A stretch of 21,280 nucleotides of DNA from Chitinophagaceae bacterium (GCA_025455665.1 JALOMC010000010.1:1-21280); one strand, 5' to 3'; counted from the stretch's first letter, positions 8,284-16,190 are shown. Numbers and translations are program-made. Notes: generated by a model not told the origin, from the letters alone.

Positions 8284-9732
8284 TCAGAGGTATACTTGGA
8301 ATTGCAGCAGAAATTCGCCACGGGTACCGCTTATTTTTCGTTCGCCATTTACGTTGTAGTAAAGCGGCCGGGTGCTGTACTGAGGCGTTATTTTGGCATG
8401 ATGGCCATCGATGAAGAAGTTGGCGCCAGCATCGAAGTAATGCCCCGCTTCATCCAGCGCATCAAACTTTTTGTAAGTGTAGGCAGCAAATGGCTGAATA
8501 CGCATTTTTCCGTTTTTGCCTTTTGGCAATAACAGGCCGGCTTGGGTGTACCAAATATTGCCGGTGCCTACGAACATGCGGCCGTTGCCGGAACCATTCA
8601 GTGTTTTTGAGGCGGCATCCATGGCGGGGTCCAGGCCGCTTGATGGATTCATGATAGCAATGGTGCGCAGGTAGTTGGGGCCAAAGTTGTAGTTGTAAAA
8701 TACCGAATAAGCAGTTACGGCCATGTTCTTCTTTTTATTGCCCACGGGCATATCTACAAACACATCGGCACCCAGCAGGGTGATATCGTGTTTCGCCATG
8801 GTACCTGCACCAGGACCGGACTTGCTCATGGTGCCATCTTTGTTGTGATAAAAGCCGGCACCAATATTGAAAACACGCCTGGTGCCCACATAAGTACCTA
8901 CTCTGAATGGCAGCATATTCGATTCCTGATCAAGAAATTGATAATCGAAATAGCCACCTAAGGCTGGTTTTGCATCTCCATTATTGTCTACGGCTACAGG
9001 GCCTTTGCCGGGGTCTGGGTTACCTGGTGTATTATTGGTGGCAAAGGGTTTGTTCAGGTGCATGCTGTAGTTCAACTTGCCCAGTTTTCCTTTTGCGTAC
9101 AGGCCATATTGCCGCACAAATTGATCGCTGAATTCAACCAACGGCCAGTTGAATACCGGCCCATCGATAGTGAGAAAGTTGAGCGTAGAAGCCGATGACA
9201 TGCGGCTGATACCCCACCAGTAGTGCAAGCCGGCGCCGAGGTACAAGTTGTACTTATTTTTCTTGCCGGTTTTGGGATGTACCGCCGGAATGACAGCGTA
9301 CTCATTCCATGCATCATGAAAGAAGAGCTGGGGTTTTTTGCCGGCGCCGTAGCCGCCGGTGCCACTGGTGCCCGAGCCGCCACCGGTAGCAAATGTTTGA
9401 TTGTTGATACCAAAATGAGTGAGGATGAGATAGCGTGGTGTGATTTGGGCATAGGCCAGAAACCGAAGTCGGCGGGCGCCTACATCCCATGTATTCTTGC
9501 TCACCTGTCCATTTACCAGCGATCCTGGATTGTTTTGGGTGCTGCGTATCCAGATTTGATTCCAGGTAATGAAGCGGATGTATCGCTTGCCGGTGCTATC
9601 AAGGTTGAGTTTAAGACCTGTGCCGTAGGTTTCTGAGCCCTGTGCACTGGCCAGATGGGCCGAAAGACCCAAACACGCAAGTAGTAGCAGCTGTTGCCAA
9701 TACCTGCGCTGGTTGGTTGGTTGGTTTTTCAT
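8284..9732 (-). CDS. Outer-membrane porin-like beta-barrel protein
   Basis: The 482-residue protein has a signal peptide at residues 1-31 (ending LASAQ). The mature part has alternating amphipathic strands rich in Tyr, Phe and Gly with many Asn/Gly/Lys turns, as in a large outer-membrane barrel. The C-terminal strand is EFLLQFQVYL, ending in Leu rather than the classical Phe. Stretches such as YIRFITWNQIWIRS and RRLRFLAYAQITPRYL resemble Bacteroidetes proteins annotated as porins. It precedes the MHS transporter by 47 bp, so a porin plus inner-membrane symporter uptake route is likely. The exact family is not certain. The fifth to eleventh residues are encoded across a four-copy AACC tetranucleotide repeat. 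Confidence 0.75.
   Translation of the reverse strand: MKNQPTNQRRYWQQLLLLACLGLSAHLASAQGSETYGTGLKLNLDSTGKRYIRFITWNQIWIRSTQNNPGSLVNGQVSKNTWDVGARRLRFLAYAQITPRYLILTHFGINNQTFATGGGSGTSGTGGYGAGKKPQLFFHDAWNEYAVIPAVHPKTGKKNKYNLYLGAGLHYWWGISRMSSASTLNFLTIDGPVFNWPLVEFSDQFVRQYGLYAKGKLGKLNYSMHLNKPFATNNTPGNPDPGKGPVAVDNNGDAKPALGGYFDYQFLDQESNMLPFRVGTYVGTRRVFNIGAGFYHNKDGTMSKSGPGAGTMAKHDITLLGADVFVDMPVGNKKKNMAVTAYSVFYNYNFGPNYLRTIAIMNPSSGLDPAMDAASKTLNGSGNGRMFVGTGNIWYTQAGLLLPKGKNGKMRIQPFAAYTYKKFDALDEAGHYFDAGANFFIDGHHAKITPQYSTRPLYYNVNGERKISGTRGEFLLQFQVYL
9713..9728. repeat. AACC tetranucleotide repeat at the porin N-terminus
   Basis: On the minus strand, codons 3-8 of the porin-like gene (encoding NQPTNQ) contain four tandem AACC units. 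Each gain or loss of a unit would shift the frame just after the start codon. Four copies is short for slippage, so this may be chance. Confidence 0.6.
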
Positions 9733-9740
9733 TGGCTGGC

Positions 9741-9757
9741 GTTCGTTTTAAGCGAAC
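9741..9757. repeat. Inverted repeat just upstream of the porin start
   Basis: GTTCG (9741-9745) and CGAAC (9753-9757) form a 5-bp stem with a 7-nt A/T-rich loop, 8 bp before the porin ATG. It could be a leader hairpin affecting translation or an operator half-site. Confidence 0.3.
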
Positions 9758-9797
9758 ACCAAATTGAAACCAAAACTGATGCTGAAAAAGTGAGAGG

Positions 9798-9828
9798 TAT
9801 ACTACTGTAAACCAGTATAGTTTTACAG
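9798..9828 (-). repeat. Two overlapping, mutually exclusive hairpins between the HTH gene and the porin
   Basis: CTGTAAA (9805-9811) pairs with TTTACAG (9822-9828), and TATACT (9798-9803) pairs with AGTATA (9814-9819). The two stems interleave, so only one can form at a time. The element overlaps the stop codon of the zinc-ribbon/HTH gene and lies about 70 bp before the porin start. In the minus direction it is followed by CACTTTTTCAG, a weak U-tract. A role in expression between the two genes is possible but unproven. Confidence 0.4.
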
Positions 9829-10251
9829 CCCTGGCTTTCTGAATCGCTCCCATTTGATTACCATGAATTTGTCGCCCAGTTCGGTAATCATAAAGCCGGC
9901 CGATCTGAGTTGTTCCCGCTCTTCCAAAAAATCAATCAACTCCCTGTGCGACAATACTTTGTAGGTGGGATGATAGTCGAGTGAAACAGGCCGGTTGATT
10001 TGGTATTGGCGTACCCAATTCATCACACTTACATGGCTTACCCCCAATATGCGTTCTATCTCCCGCAGGGTTACGCCCTCTATATACAGTTGTAGTGCTT
10101 TCACCACATAGTAGGGGTCTATACTTTTACCTTCTTTAAACACTGTAAAAAAATAACCGCACTGCTTGCAACGAAAGCGCTGTCGGCCTTTTACCACGCC
10201 ACTTTTAGCGTACTCTTCGCTTTTGCATTTAGGGCAGCAAACTGTTTTCAT
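9823..10251 (-). CDS. IS1 InsA-like zinc-ribbon/helix-turn-helix protein without DDE domain
   Basis: I start at ATG 10251 (MKTVCCPKCKSEEY), giving 142 residues. The 22 upstream in-frame residues to 10317 overlap the predicted promoter. Residues 5-31 form a zinc ribbon (C6-x2-C9 and C28-x2-C31, with GRQRFRCKQCGYFF), followed by a helix-turn-helix (GVTLREIERILGVSHVSVMNWVRQY, 59-83), the architecture of IS1 InsA. The last about 55 residues (from YHPTYKVLSHRELIDFLEER) are not InsA-like and replace any InsB catalytic part. No InsB frame, terminal inverted repeats or target duplication is seen, so this is better read as a DNA-binding protein derived from a transposase module. It heads the porin/MFS operon, divergent from acs, which suggests it regulates one or both. 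Confidence 0.75.
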   Translation of the reverse strand: MKTVCCPKCKSEEYAKSGVVKGRQRFRCKQCGYFFTVFKEGKSIDPYYVVKALQLYIEGVTLREIERILGVSHVSVMNWVRQYQINRPVSLDYHPTYKVLSHRELIDFLEEREQLRSAGFMITELGDKFMVIKWERFRKPGL

Positions 10252-10287
10252 CCGGCTGTTTTTTTCAGAGGCTATACTTAATAAGCA

Positions 10288-10317
10288 TAAATATACCTTT
10301 TTAGCAATTAAATCCAA
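10288..10317 (-). promoter_or_regulatory. Promoter of the HTH/porin/MFS operon
   Basis: On the minus strand TTG (10317-10315) is followed after 19 nt by TATATTTA (10295-10288), 7 of 8 to the Bacteroidetes TAnnTTTG -7 box. The predicted transcript starts near 10281, leaving a leader of about 30 nt before the ATG at 10251. The -33 part overlaps the place where the acs -33 element should lie. Confidence 0.55.
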
Positions 10318-10338
10318 CAGCCCCTCATCTGCTTCTTT

Positions 10339-10346
10339 TACTTTAG
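10339..10346 (+). promoter_or_regulatory. -7 box of the acs promoter
   Basis: TACTTTAG, 7 of 8 to TAnnTTTG, lies 32 bp before the acs ATG. This predicts a start near 10353 and a leader of about 25 nt. No TTG is found 17-23 nt upstream, so the promoter may need an activator. Confidence 0.45.
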
Positions 10347-10377
10347 CAGTATCAATTTACCTTAAAACGATTGCCAC

Positions 10378-12342
10378 ATGTCTGTTCCTTATCAGATCAG
10401 GAGCCTGAACCAGTACCGGATGGCCTACGATTATAGTGTGACTGATCCCGAGGGCTTTTGGGGCGGTATTGCCGAGCATTTTGTATGGAAACGGAAATGG
10501 GACAAGGTGCTGGAATGGAATTTCACCGAGCCTTCCGTGGAATGGTTCAAAGGTGGAAAGCTGAACATTACTGAAAATTGCCTCGACCGTCACCTTGCTT
10601 CATTGGGCGATAAGCCAGCTATTATTTGGGAACCGAATGATCCCGAAGATCATCATCGCATCCTTACTTATAAGGACCTGCATCACAAAGTGCTGCAGTT
10701 TGCCAATGTGCTGCGCAACAATGGCGTAAAAAAGGGCGACCGGGTTTGTTTATACATGGGTATGATACCAGAGTTGGTCATTTCGGTATTGGCCTGTGCC
10801 CGGGTAGGCGCCATTCACTCCGTTATTTTTGGTGGATTCAGTGCCCAAAGTATTGCCGATCGTATTCAGGATGCGCAGGCCTCTTGTGTGATCACCTGCG
10901 ATGGTGCCTTTAGGGGAAATAAAGTTATTCCGCTGAAAAGCACTATCGATGATGCCATGATTGGGTGCCCCAGCGTAAAGCGCATCATTGTGTGTACGCA
11001 TACCCGCACCCCCGTCAGCATGATCAAGGGCCGCGACGTATGGTGGGAAGATGAAATTAAAAAGGTGGAAACAATGGGTAACCCGGATGTGCCCGCCGAA
11101 GAGATGGATGCTGAAGACCCGCTGTTCATTTTGTATACCAGTGGTAGCACCGGCAAGCCAAAAGGTGTAGTGCATACAAGTGGCGGTTATATGGTATGGA
11201 GTAACTACACGTTTGTCAACGTGTTTCAGTACCAGCGGGGGCAGGTGCATTTTTGTACCGCCGACATCGGTTGGATCACCGGGCACAGCTACATTGTGTA
11301 TGGCCCGCTACTGGCTGGTGGTACTTCGCTCATGTTCGAAGGTATTCCTACCTGGCCCGATGCCGGACGTTTTTGGGATATCATCCAAAAGTTCGGTGTC
11401 GATATTTTGTACACAGCGCCTACCGCTATCCGAAGCCTGATGGGCTTTGGCGAAGGTCCGTTGCATGGCAAGCGTATGGACTCGTTGAAGGTACTAGGCA
11501 CTGTAGGCGAGCCTATCAACAGCGAGGCATGGCATTGGTACGATGAGAATGTGGGCAAGGGGAAATGTCCGATTGTAGATACGTGGTGGCAAACCGAAAC
11601 CGGTGGTATCATGATTAGCAATCTGGCGGGTGTCACACCGGCCAAGCCTACGTTTGCCACCCTGCCTTTGCCGGGTATTCAGCCGCTATTGGTAGATGAA
11701 AATGGCCTGGCGGTTGCGAATGGCGATGCTGCTGCCGATGGGGTGTATACAGAACAGCCCGAGGGCGATGGTCTGAAGTCGAGCGGCAATCTGTGCATTA
11801 AGTTTCCATGGCCGGGCATGCTGCGCACCACCTGGGGCGATCACGAGCGGTGCCGTCAAACTTATTTTTCGGCTTATCAGCATTTGTACTTTACAGGTGA
11901 TGGCTGCCTGCGAGACGAGCACGGCAACTACCGCATTACCGGTAGGGTAGATGATGTACTGAATGTGAGCGGCCACCGCATTGGCACTGCCGAAGTTGAA
12001 AATGCTATCAATATGCATGCCGGCGTGGTAGAAAGTGCCGTCGTCGGTTACCCGCATGACATCAAAGGGCAAGGCATTTATGCTTACATCATCTACCAGG
12101 GTTTTCATGAAGATGAAAACCTGACGCGGCAGGATATACTGCAAACAGTTACCCGCATCATCGGGCCCATTGCCAAGCCCGATAAAATTCAGTTTGTGTC
12201 GGGGCTGCCCAAAACACGCAGTGGCAAAATCATGCGGCGCATTTTGCGGAAAATAGCCGAAAACGATTTAGGCAATCTGGGTGATACCAGCACCCTGCTG
12301 GATCCTGCGGTAGTAGAGGAAATCCGGGACGGGCGGCTGTAG
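10378..12342 (+). CDS. acs: Acetyl-CoA synthetase (AMP-forming)
   Basis: The 654-residue enzyme activates acetate with ATP and CoA to acetyl-CoA via acetyl-AMP in the cytoplasm. Length is typical (about 650). The P-loop-like motif is YTSGSTGKPKGVVHTSGG (253-270). The acyl-pocket motif is DTWWQTETGG (401-410) with the Trp that restricts the pocket to acetate, followed by YFTGDG (504-509) and the hinge GRVDDVLNVSGHRIGTAEVE (522-541). The catalytic lysine K617 in PKTRSGKIMRR is the residue acetylated by Pat-type enzymes in other bacteria. The N-terminal ACAS_N region is present (ITDPEGFW-like, TDPEGFWGGIAEHF). It is the only clear plus-strand gene, divergent from the HTH/porin/MFS operon with back-to-back promoters, and converges on alkB. 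The SLC5-STAC kinase nearby is of the type that controls acs elsewhere. Confidence 0.97.
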   Translation: MSVPYQIRSLNQYRMAYDYSVTDPEGFWGGIAEHFVWKRKWDKVLEWNFTEPSVEWFKGGKLNITENCLDRHLASLGDKPAIIWEPNDPEDHHRILTYKDLHHKVLQFANVLRNNGVKKGDRVCLYMGMIPELVISVLACARVGAIHSVIFGGFSAQSIADRIQDAQASCVITCDGAFRGNKVIPLKSTIDDAMIGCPSVKRIIVCTHTRTPVSMIKGRDVWWEDEIKKVETMGNPDVPAEEMDAEDPLFILYTSGSTGKPKGVVHTSGGYMVWSNYTFVNVFQYQRGQVHFCTADIGWITGHSYIVYGPLLAGGTSLMFEGIPTWPDAGRFWDIIQKFGVDILYTAPTAIRSLMGFGEGPLHGKRMDSLKVLGTVGEPINSEAWHWYDENVGKGKCPIVDTWWQTETGGIMISNLAGVTPAKPTFATLPLPGIQPLLVDENGLAVANGDAAADGVYTEQPEGDGLKSSGNLCIKFPWPGMLRTTWGDHERCRQTYFSAYQHLYFTGDGCLRDEHGNYRITGRVDDVLNVSGHRIGTAEVENAINMHAGVVESAVVGYPHDIKGQGIYAYIIYQGFHEDENLTRQDILQTVTRIIGPIAKPDKIQFVSGLPKTRSGKIMRRILRKIAENDLGNLGDTSTLLDPAVVEEIRDGRL

Positions 12343-12406
12343 AAAATGGTTACAGCGGTGCACCAGGTGGTCTGGCTGTTCTACTTCATTGCAGCGAAAC
12401 TTTTTA

Positions 12407-13474
12407 TCACGAAATGCCAGCTGCCGTTTCTGGCGGTGCATACTTTTTCATTTGCCGGTGCATCACGGCAAACCAAAGGGGAGGAATAGTGCTGAGCAAC
12501 ATGCTGCCGGGGTAGCCGGTGGGTAATTGCGGTGCGTCATCGTGGTGGCGCAGTACCTGGTACTTTCGGCTGGCCAGGTAGTGGTGATCGCTGTGGCGGC
12601 TCAGTTCAAACAAGATGAGCCGGCCCAACACATGGTTACTGTTCCAACTATGCCAGGGCATGGCTCGTTCGTACTTGCCGGGTGCTGTTTGGCGACGGGC
12701 AAGTCCATAGTGCTCTATGTAGTTCACCGTTTCCAGCAGCAGTATGCCTATGGTGGCCGCTGCCAAAAAATACAACAGCGCTGCCGTGCCAAACCACCAG
12801 CCAATCATCCCGACAAAAAGTAGTGACAGGAGTTGTAATTGCAGCATTTCATTGCGCCAGCCAAGTGCATGACCAGTCCGTTTAAGGCACTCATGATTGG
12901 CTATACGCCAGGCACCGCTGTACACACCTGTAATGCTGCGCCACCAAAAGCCATACAAACTCAGCCCGAGAGGCGCACTACTTGGATCGCCCGGTGTGGA
13001 TACATGCTTGTGATGCCCCTTGTTGTGCTCAATAAAGAAATGCGTGTACAGCGAAGTGAGTAGCAATGCTTTGGCCAGCCATTGTTCGTAGGGCTTTACG
13101 CGGTGGCCCAGTTCGTGCCCCACATTTATGCCAAAAGTGCCGCAGGCCAGCCCCATGGCCAGTACGCGGCCCAGGTGCTCCCACCAGGCCAGGCTATCTG
13201 TACCAATGTGCGTAAGGAAAAGATACAACGACCAATATTGCAACGGCACCACCAGGTACAACAGTGCATCGTACACAGGGTCTTCTTTGGCAATGGCTTC
13301 TTCGGCTGCGTTCATGTTGCTGGCATCGGGTTTCACCAGCAGCTCCAACAACGGCAGGGCACCAAAGGCAATAAGCACCGGCAGAAAAACCTGCCAGCCG
13401 GTAGTAAGCATGGCACGCTGAATGCTGATGTAAAGCAGCAGCGGCATGGCATATTTAAAAGCTTTCCAGCGCAT
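12407..13474 (-). CDS. alkB: AlkB-type membrane di-iron hydroxylase (alkane 1-monooxygenase family)
   Basis: The 355-residue membrane protein has all histidine motifs of the AlkB family: HELGHR (120-125), EHNKGHHKHV (149-158), NYIEHYGL (251-258) and SRHSDHH (292-298), with hydrophobic helices between them. These histidines bind the di-iron centre that inserts oxygen into terminal C-H bonds of alkanes or alkyl chains. The protein is shorter than the about 400-residue pseudomonad enzymes. No rubredoxin or rubredoxin reductase gene lies nearby, so electron donors must be encoded elsewhere. The true substrate in this phylum is not clear. It converges with acs (64 bp between stops) and begins 124 bp after the T9SS gene stop, past a terminator, so it is probably transcribed alone. 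Confidence 0.88.
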   Translation of the reverse strand: MRWKAFKYAMPLLLYISIQRAMLTTGWQVFLPVLIAFGALPLLELLVKPDASNMNAAEEAIAKEDPVYDALLYLVVPLQYWSLYLFLTHIGTDSLAWWEHLGRVLAMGLACGTFGINVGHELGHRVKPYEQWLAKALLLTSLYTHFFIEHNKGHHKHVSTPGDPSSAPLGLSLYGFWWRSITGVYSGAWRIANHECLKRTGHALGWRNEMLQLQLLSLLFVGMIGWWFGTAALLYFLAAATIGILLLETVNYIEHYGLARRQTAPGKYERAMPWHSWNSNHVLGRLILFELSRHSDHHYLASRKYQVLRHHDDAPQLPTGYPGSMLLSTIPPLWFAVMHRQMKKYAPPETAAGIS

Positions 13475-13545
13475 AGCAATCGGGCCAATCCATGGCCTGC
13501 CAGCAAATTAGGGGCAAAGGCAGTAGCGCTGGCATTTTGTAGCAC

Positions 13546-13575
13546 AAAAAAAGCCGCCCAGAAGGGCGGCCTTTT
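13546..13575 (-). terminator. Rho-independent terminator of the 686-residue T9SS protein gene
   Basis: GCCGCCC (13553-13559), loop AGAA, GGGCGGC (13564-13570). In the minus direction the hairpin is followed by seven T (complement of 13546-13552). It lies about 30 bp after the stop at 13599. Confidence 0.92.
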
Positions 13576-13598
13576 GTCCAGAGAGGGTTGTTCAGGGT

Positions 13599-15659
13599 TT
13601 AATGTTGTACAACAATTTTACCTTGTTGAATATCGTTGCCGGCAAACACTTGTACAGTGTAGGTGCCGTTGGGGATGCGTTCGAAACCCGGTACATTCAG
13701 CGATACGTTACCGGCGCTGGCGTTCATGCGGTGGTTGGCTACAATTTGACCGCCCATGCTTACCACCCGAATGCTGATGTCTTGCGATTTCGGGTTGTTA
13801 AAGCGAATCTGCAGATCGCTGCGCACCATGGTGGGGGTAAATTGAATACCTGCAATAGCAGCCAGTTTTACATTCACTACGTTGCTGTACGATACGTTGC
13901 CATTCTTACGTACCATTTTTACCCGGTAAAATGCTTCGTTGCCACTGAAACCTTGCAGTTCATCTACAAAGTTGTAGCTGAGGCCTGCCAGTTGCGTGAC
14001 GGCCACCTGCTTAAAGTTGCCATTGGCTACGCTGCGCTCCAGTACAAAATGGTCGGCTTCATCAATGTTTTTTACAGTCCACCGAAGCGTAGTACGGCCA
14101 CCAGCGTAGCTGCCTGAAAGATCGAGCCCATTGATAGGAAGCAGTGCAGTAAAGCTGTACAAGGCTGCAGTAGGGCTGGCCGCACCTGCCTGGTCCACCG
14201 CGGTGTAGGCAAAGGAACCAGTATAAGAACCAATGCCGCTTTGGAAGTACACATACAGCTTGTTGCGATCATAGTTCGGGATATCAACAAACACGTTGTC
14301 ATCGGGGTCGGCGCTGGCATCAATCACATCACTGGGGTCCGGGCCATTATCATTACCATCGTACGCCAGCCGAATAACAATGCTACCTGAATTGGTGGGG
14401 TTCGACAGGACGCGGAAAGTTTTGCCGAGCCCGCTTTCAAACAGGCCGTCTTCAAAGTCGATACCGGTCAATACCTGGTCGTCGTTGTCAATCATCCAGA
14501 AAGTGCCTACCGGCCGCGAAGGCAGGGCGGTATTCACGTTATCAGTTGTCGGGGGCGACTGCAGGCCAGCATTCATGTCGGTCATAGCAGTGTAGGGCGC
14601 TTGTGCAGTTACATCAAAGCGGCCCACCTCACTAAACGGACCAGGATTGGCACTGCTGGCGGGGTTGGTAACATAGTACGGATTGCTACCAGCGGGCGCA
14701 CCCAGATCGCCACTGGCGGGTGAGCCATAGTTGCTACCTACGGGTGGCAAAAAGTTGGCCACATTTACTTCGTAGGTGGGGTCCACATAGCTGGTGCCAT
14801 CCAGTACCAGGAAGTTTGGTAACTGCAGGGTGTAAGCACCGCCAGCGCCTACAGTGGTGTTGGCAGCTACTTTGCCGGCGTTAGGGCCATTTGTGTGCTT
14901 GGCTATTACAAAGTAGGCACCGGTAGGGGCTGTTTCAAAACTTTCCTTGGTGCCATTGCCATTTTTATCGAACCAAACGGTGCCGCTGAAGGCAGTGCTT
15001 GAAGGCACAGTGCAAGGGTATGCATTGTTGTTGCCCACCCAAATATCCACCTTGGCACCCTCATTGCTGCCCAGCAGGCCATTATCCAGCACTATGCTGG
15101 CTGTAAAGGTGAACGACTGGCTGAAATCGAAACTGCTGATAGTCCAGTTGTTGGTGTTGTTGGCTGGTACGCTGATGTTGCCCAGGCTTGTGCTGTTCAG
15201 TGTAATGTTATTTAACTGTACAGTACCGGTGTGGGCCGCACTGGTGCCAGAGCGCAGCTGTATGTGCATAAAGTTGAGCACGGCCATATTGCCGGTGGCA
15301 CGGGTGCTGATATTGGTGTAGGTGATGGTGCGGGTGCCTACAGTAGCTACCAGCTGATCGGCGCTGGTGCTATAAGTAAGGCTGATGGCGGTAGTGCCGG
15401 GCTTGGCATACAGCCCGTTGCCATTGGTTTCTACGCGGTTGGTACCACCACTGCCCATGTTATTGTTTCCCAGGTACAAGGCTGTATTTACGCCATTGTT
15501 GTTGTTCAGCCCTTTCCACCTGGCTTCAAACGCACGGTAAAGCACGTTGGCCGGGCTACCATTGGTGATGGTGGGGGGGCAGTTGGATTGCGCAAAGCCC
15601 GTGTTGGTAACTGCGGGTAGCAGCACGCTTAGCAACACGCATGCGTAAAGCTGTTTCAT
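13599..15659 (-). CDS. T9SS-sorted cell-surface protein, shorter paralogue (686 aa)
   Basis: Signal peptide 1-24 (MKQLYACVLLSVLLPAV..., ending GFAQ). Residues about 25-215 form a beta-rich, Asn/Thr-rich adhesin-like domain. An SdrD_B-like segment starts at 224 (FSGTVWFDKNGNG). A central module contains PYYVTNP (327-333), LPSRPVGTFWMIDNDDQ (379-395) and DPDDNVFVDIPNYDR (451-465). A fibronectin-like segment with FVLERS precedes the T9SS type A sorting domain (about 605-686) ending NGTYTVQVFAG...GKIVVQH. Such proteins cross the outer membrane by T9SS and are attached to the surface or released. Residues from about 222 onward are paralogous to the C-terminal part of the next gene. No enzyme motif is visible; adhesion or coat function is a guess. 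The leader is about 480 nt. Confidence 0.88.
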   Translation of the reverse strand: MKQLYACVLLSVLLPAVTNTGFAQSNCPPTITNGSPANVLYRAFEARWKGLNNNNGVNTALYLGNNNMGSGGTNRVETNGNGLYAKPGTTAISLTYSTSADQLVATVGTRTITYTNISTRATGNMAVLNFMHIQLRSGTSAAHTGTVQLNNITLNSTSLGNISVPANNTNNWTISSFDFSQSFTFTASIVLDNGLLGSNEGAKVDIWVGNNNAYPCTVPSSTAFSGTVWFDKNGNGTKESFETAPTGAYFVIAKHTNGPNAGKVAANTTVGAGGAYTLQLPNFLVLDGTSYVDPTYEVNVANFLPPVGSNYGSPASGDLGAPAGSNPYYVTNPASSANPGPFSEVGRFDVTAQAPYTAMTDMNAGLQSPPTTDNVNTALPSRPVGTFWMIDNDDQVLTGIDFEDGLFESGLGKTFRVLSNPTNSGSIVIRLAYDGNDNGPDPSDVIDASADPDDNVFVDIPNYDRNKLYVYFQSGIGSYTGSFAYTAVDQAGAASPTAALYSFTALLPINGLDLSGSYAGGRTTLRWTVKNIDEADHFVLERSVANGNFKQVAVTQLAGLSYNFVDELQGFSGNEAFYRVKMVRKNGNVSYSNVVNVKLAAIAGIQFTPTMVRSDLQIRFNNPKSQDISIRVVSMGGQIVANHRMNASAGNVSLNVPGFERIPNGTYTVQVFAGNDIQQGKIVVQH

Positions 15660-15860
15660 TGTTTCAGGTTTAGGATTTATTCAGATACTAGGGTTGACGA
15701 GCACTTGGTTGTCTTTGACCCAAAAAAAATCGGTAAACCTGCCACGGATGCCGGGGCATTAGACGCTGCAGGAAGGCGCAGCGACAGCATGGGGTTTAAG
15801 GCTTTTCAGGGTCCAGAATCAACGGCGGGTCCGGGGTAGGATGCCCGCCATTGTATTCTG

Positions 15861-15950
15861 TTTCAGGGGTTTGTTTAAGGGGGTTTGGGGGTCTTGTGTT
15901 GGGGTGTTCGGGTTCAGGGTTTAAATAGGGGGTCTTATCGGGGGTTAATC
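15861..15950 (-). promoter_or_regulatory. C-rich, G-poor leader segment (candidate rut site; G-runs on the template strand)
   Basis: In these 90 nt the transcript would hold about 38 C and 7 G, counted by eye. The plus (template) strand has repeated G-runs: GGGG, GGGGG, GGGGG, GGGG, GGG, GGG, GGGGG, GGGGG. C-rich, G-poor, weakly structured RNA is what Rho loads on, and the G-runs could form a quadruplex in the template strand. Function is inference. Confidence 0.35.
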
Positions 15951-16123
15951 GATAACAATTTCGTGCGACGGGTATAGGACCGCAGGGCCCGACATTCCAT
16001 CGGAATAAAACAGGACAGTAGGTAAGTGATACTCTTCAGCAGTACAGGTCGGGGTCAACAGGGTTCGGGTAGGCTTGGCCTTTGGTGTACCGGAAGAAAG
16101 GGTAGGATACCGAGGGTTAGGGT

Positions 16124-16143
16124 GTTTCTCTGATTTCCTGATG
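16124..16143 (-). repeat. 20-bp block shared by both T9SS gene leaders (copy 1)
   Basis: The minus strand reads CATCAGGAAATCAGAGAAAC, identical to 20211-20230. It directly follows the predicted -7 box, so it would contain the transcription start and first transcribed bases. Confidence 0.85.
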
Positions 16144-16173
16144 TAAAAATACGGTGCAACTTCAATCTACAAA
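16144..16173 (-). promoter_or_regulatory. Predicted promoter of the 686-residue T9SS gene
   Basis: On the minus strand TTTG (16173-16170) is followed after 18 nt by TATTTTTA (16151-16144), 7 of 8 to TAnnTTTG. The same arrangement lies upstream of the paralogous gene, which supports it. Predicted start near 16138. Confidence 0.55.
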
Positions 16174-16190
16174 CATCGATGGTGGCACAG

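Noticed and set aside
9823..10317. Intact IS1-type insertion sequence
   Set aside because: Only the InsA-like zinc ribbon and HTH are present; there is no InsB/DDE part, no terminal inverted repeats and no target duplication.
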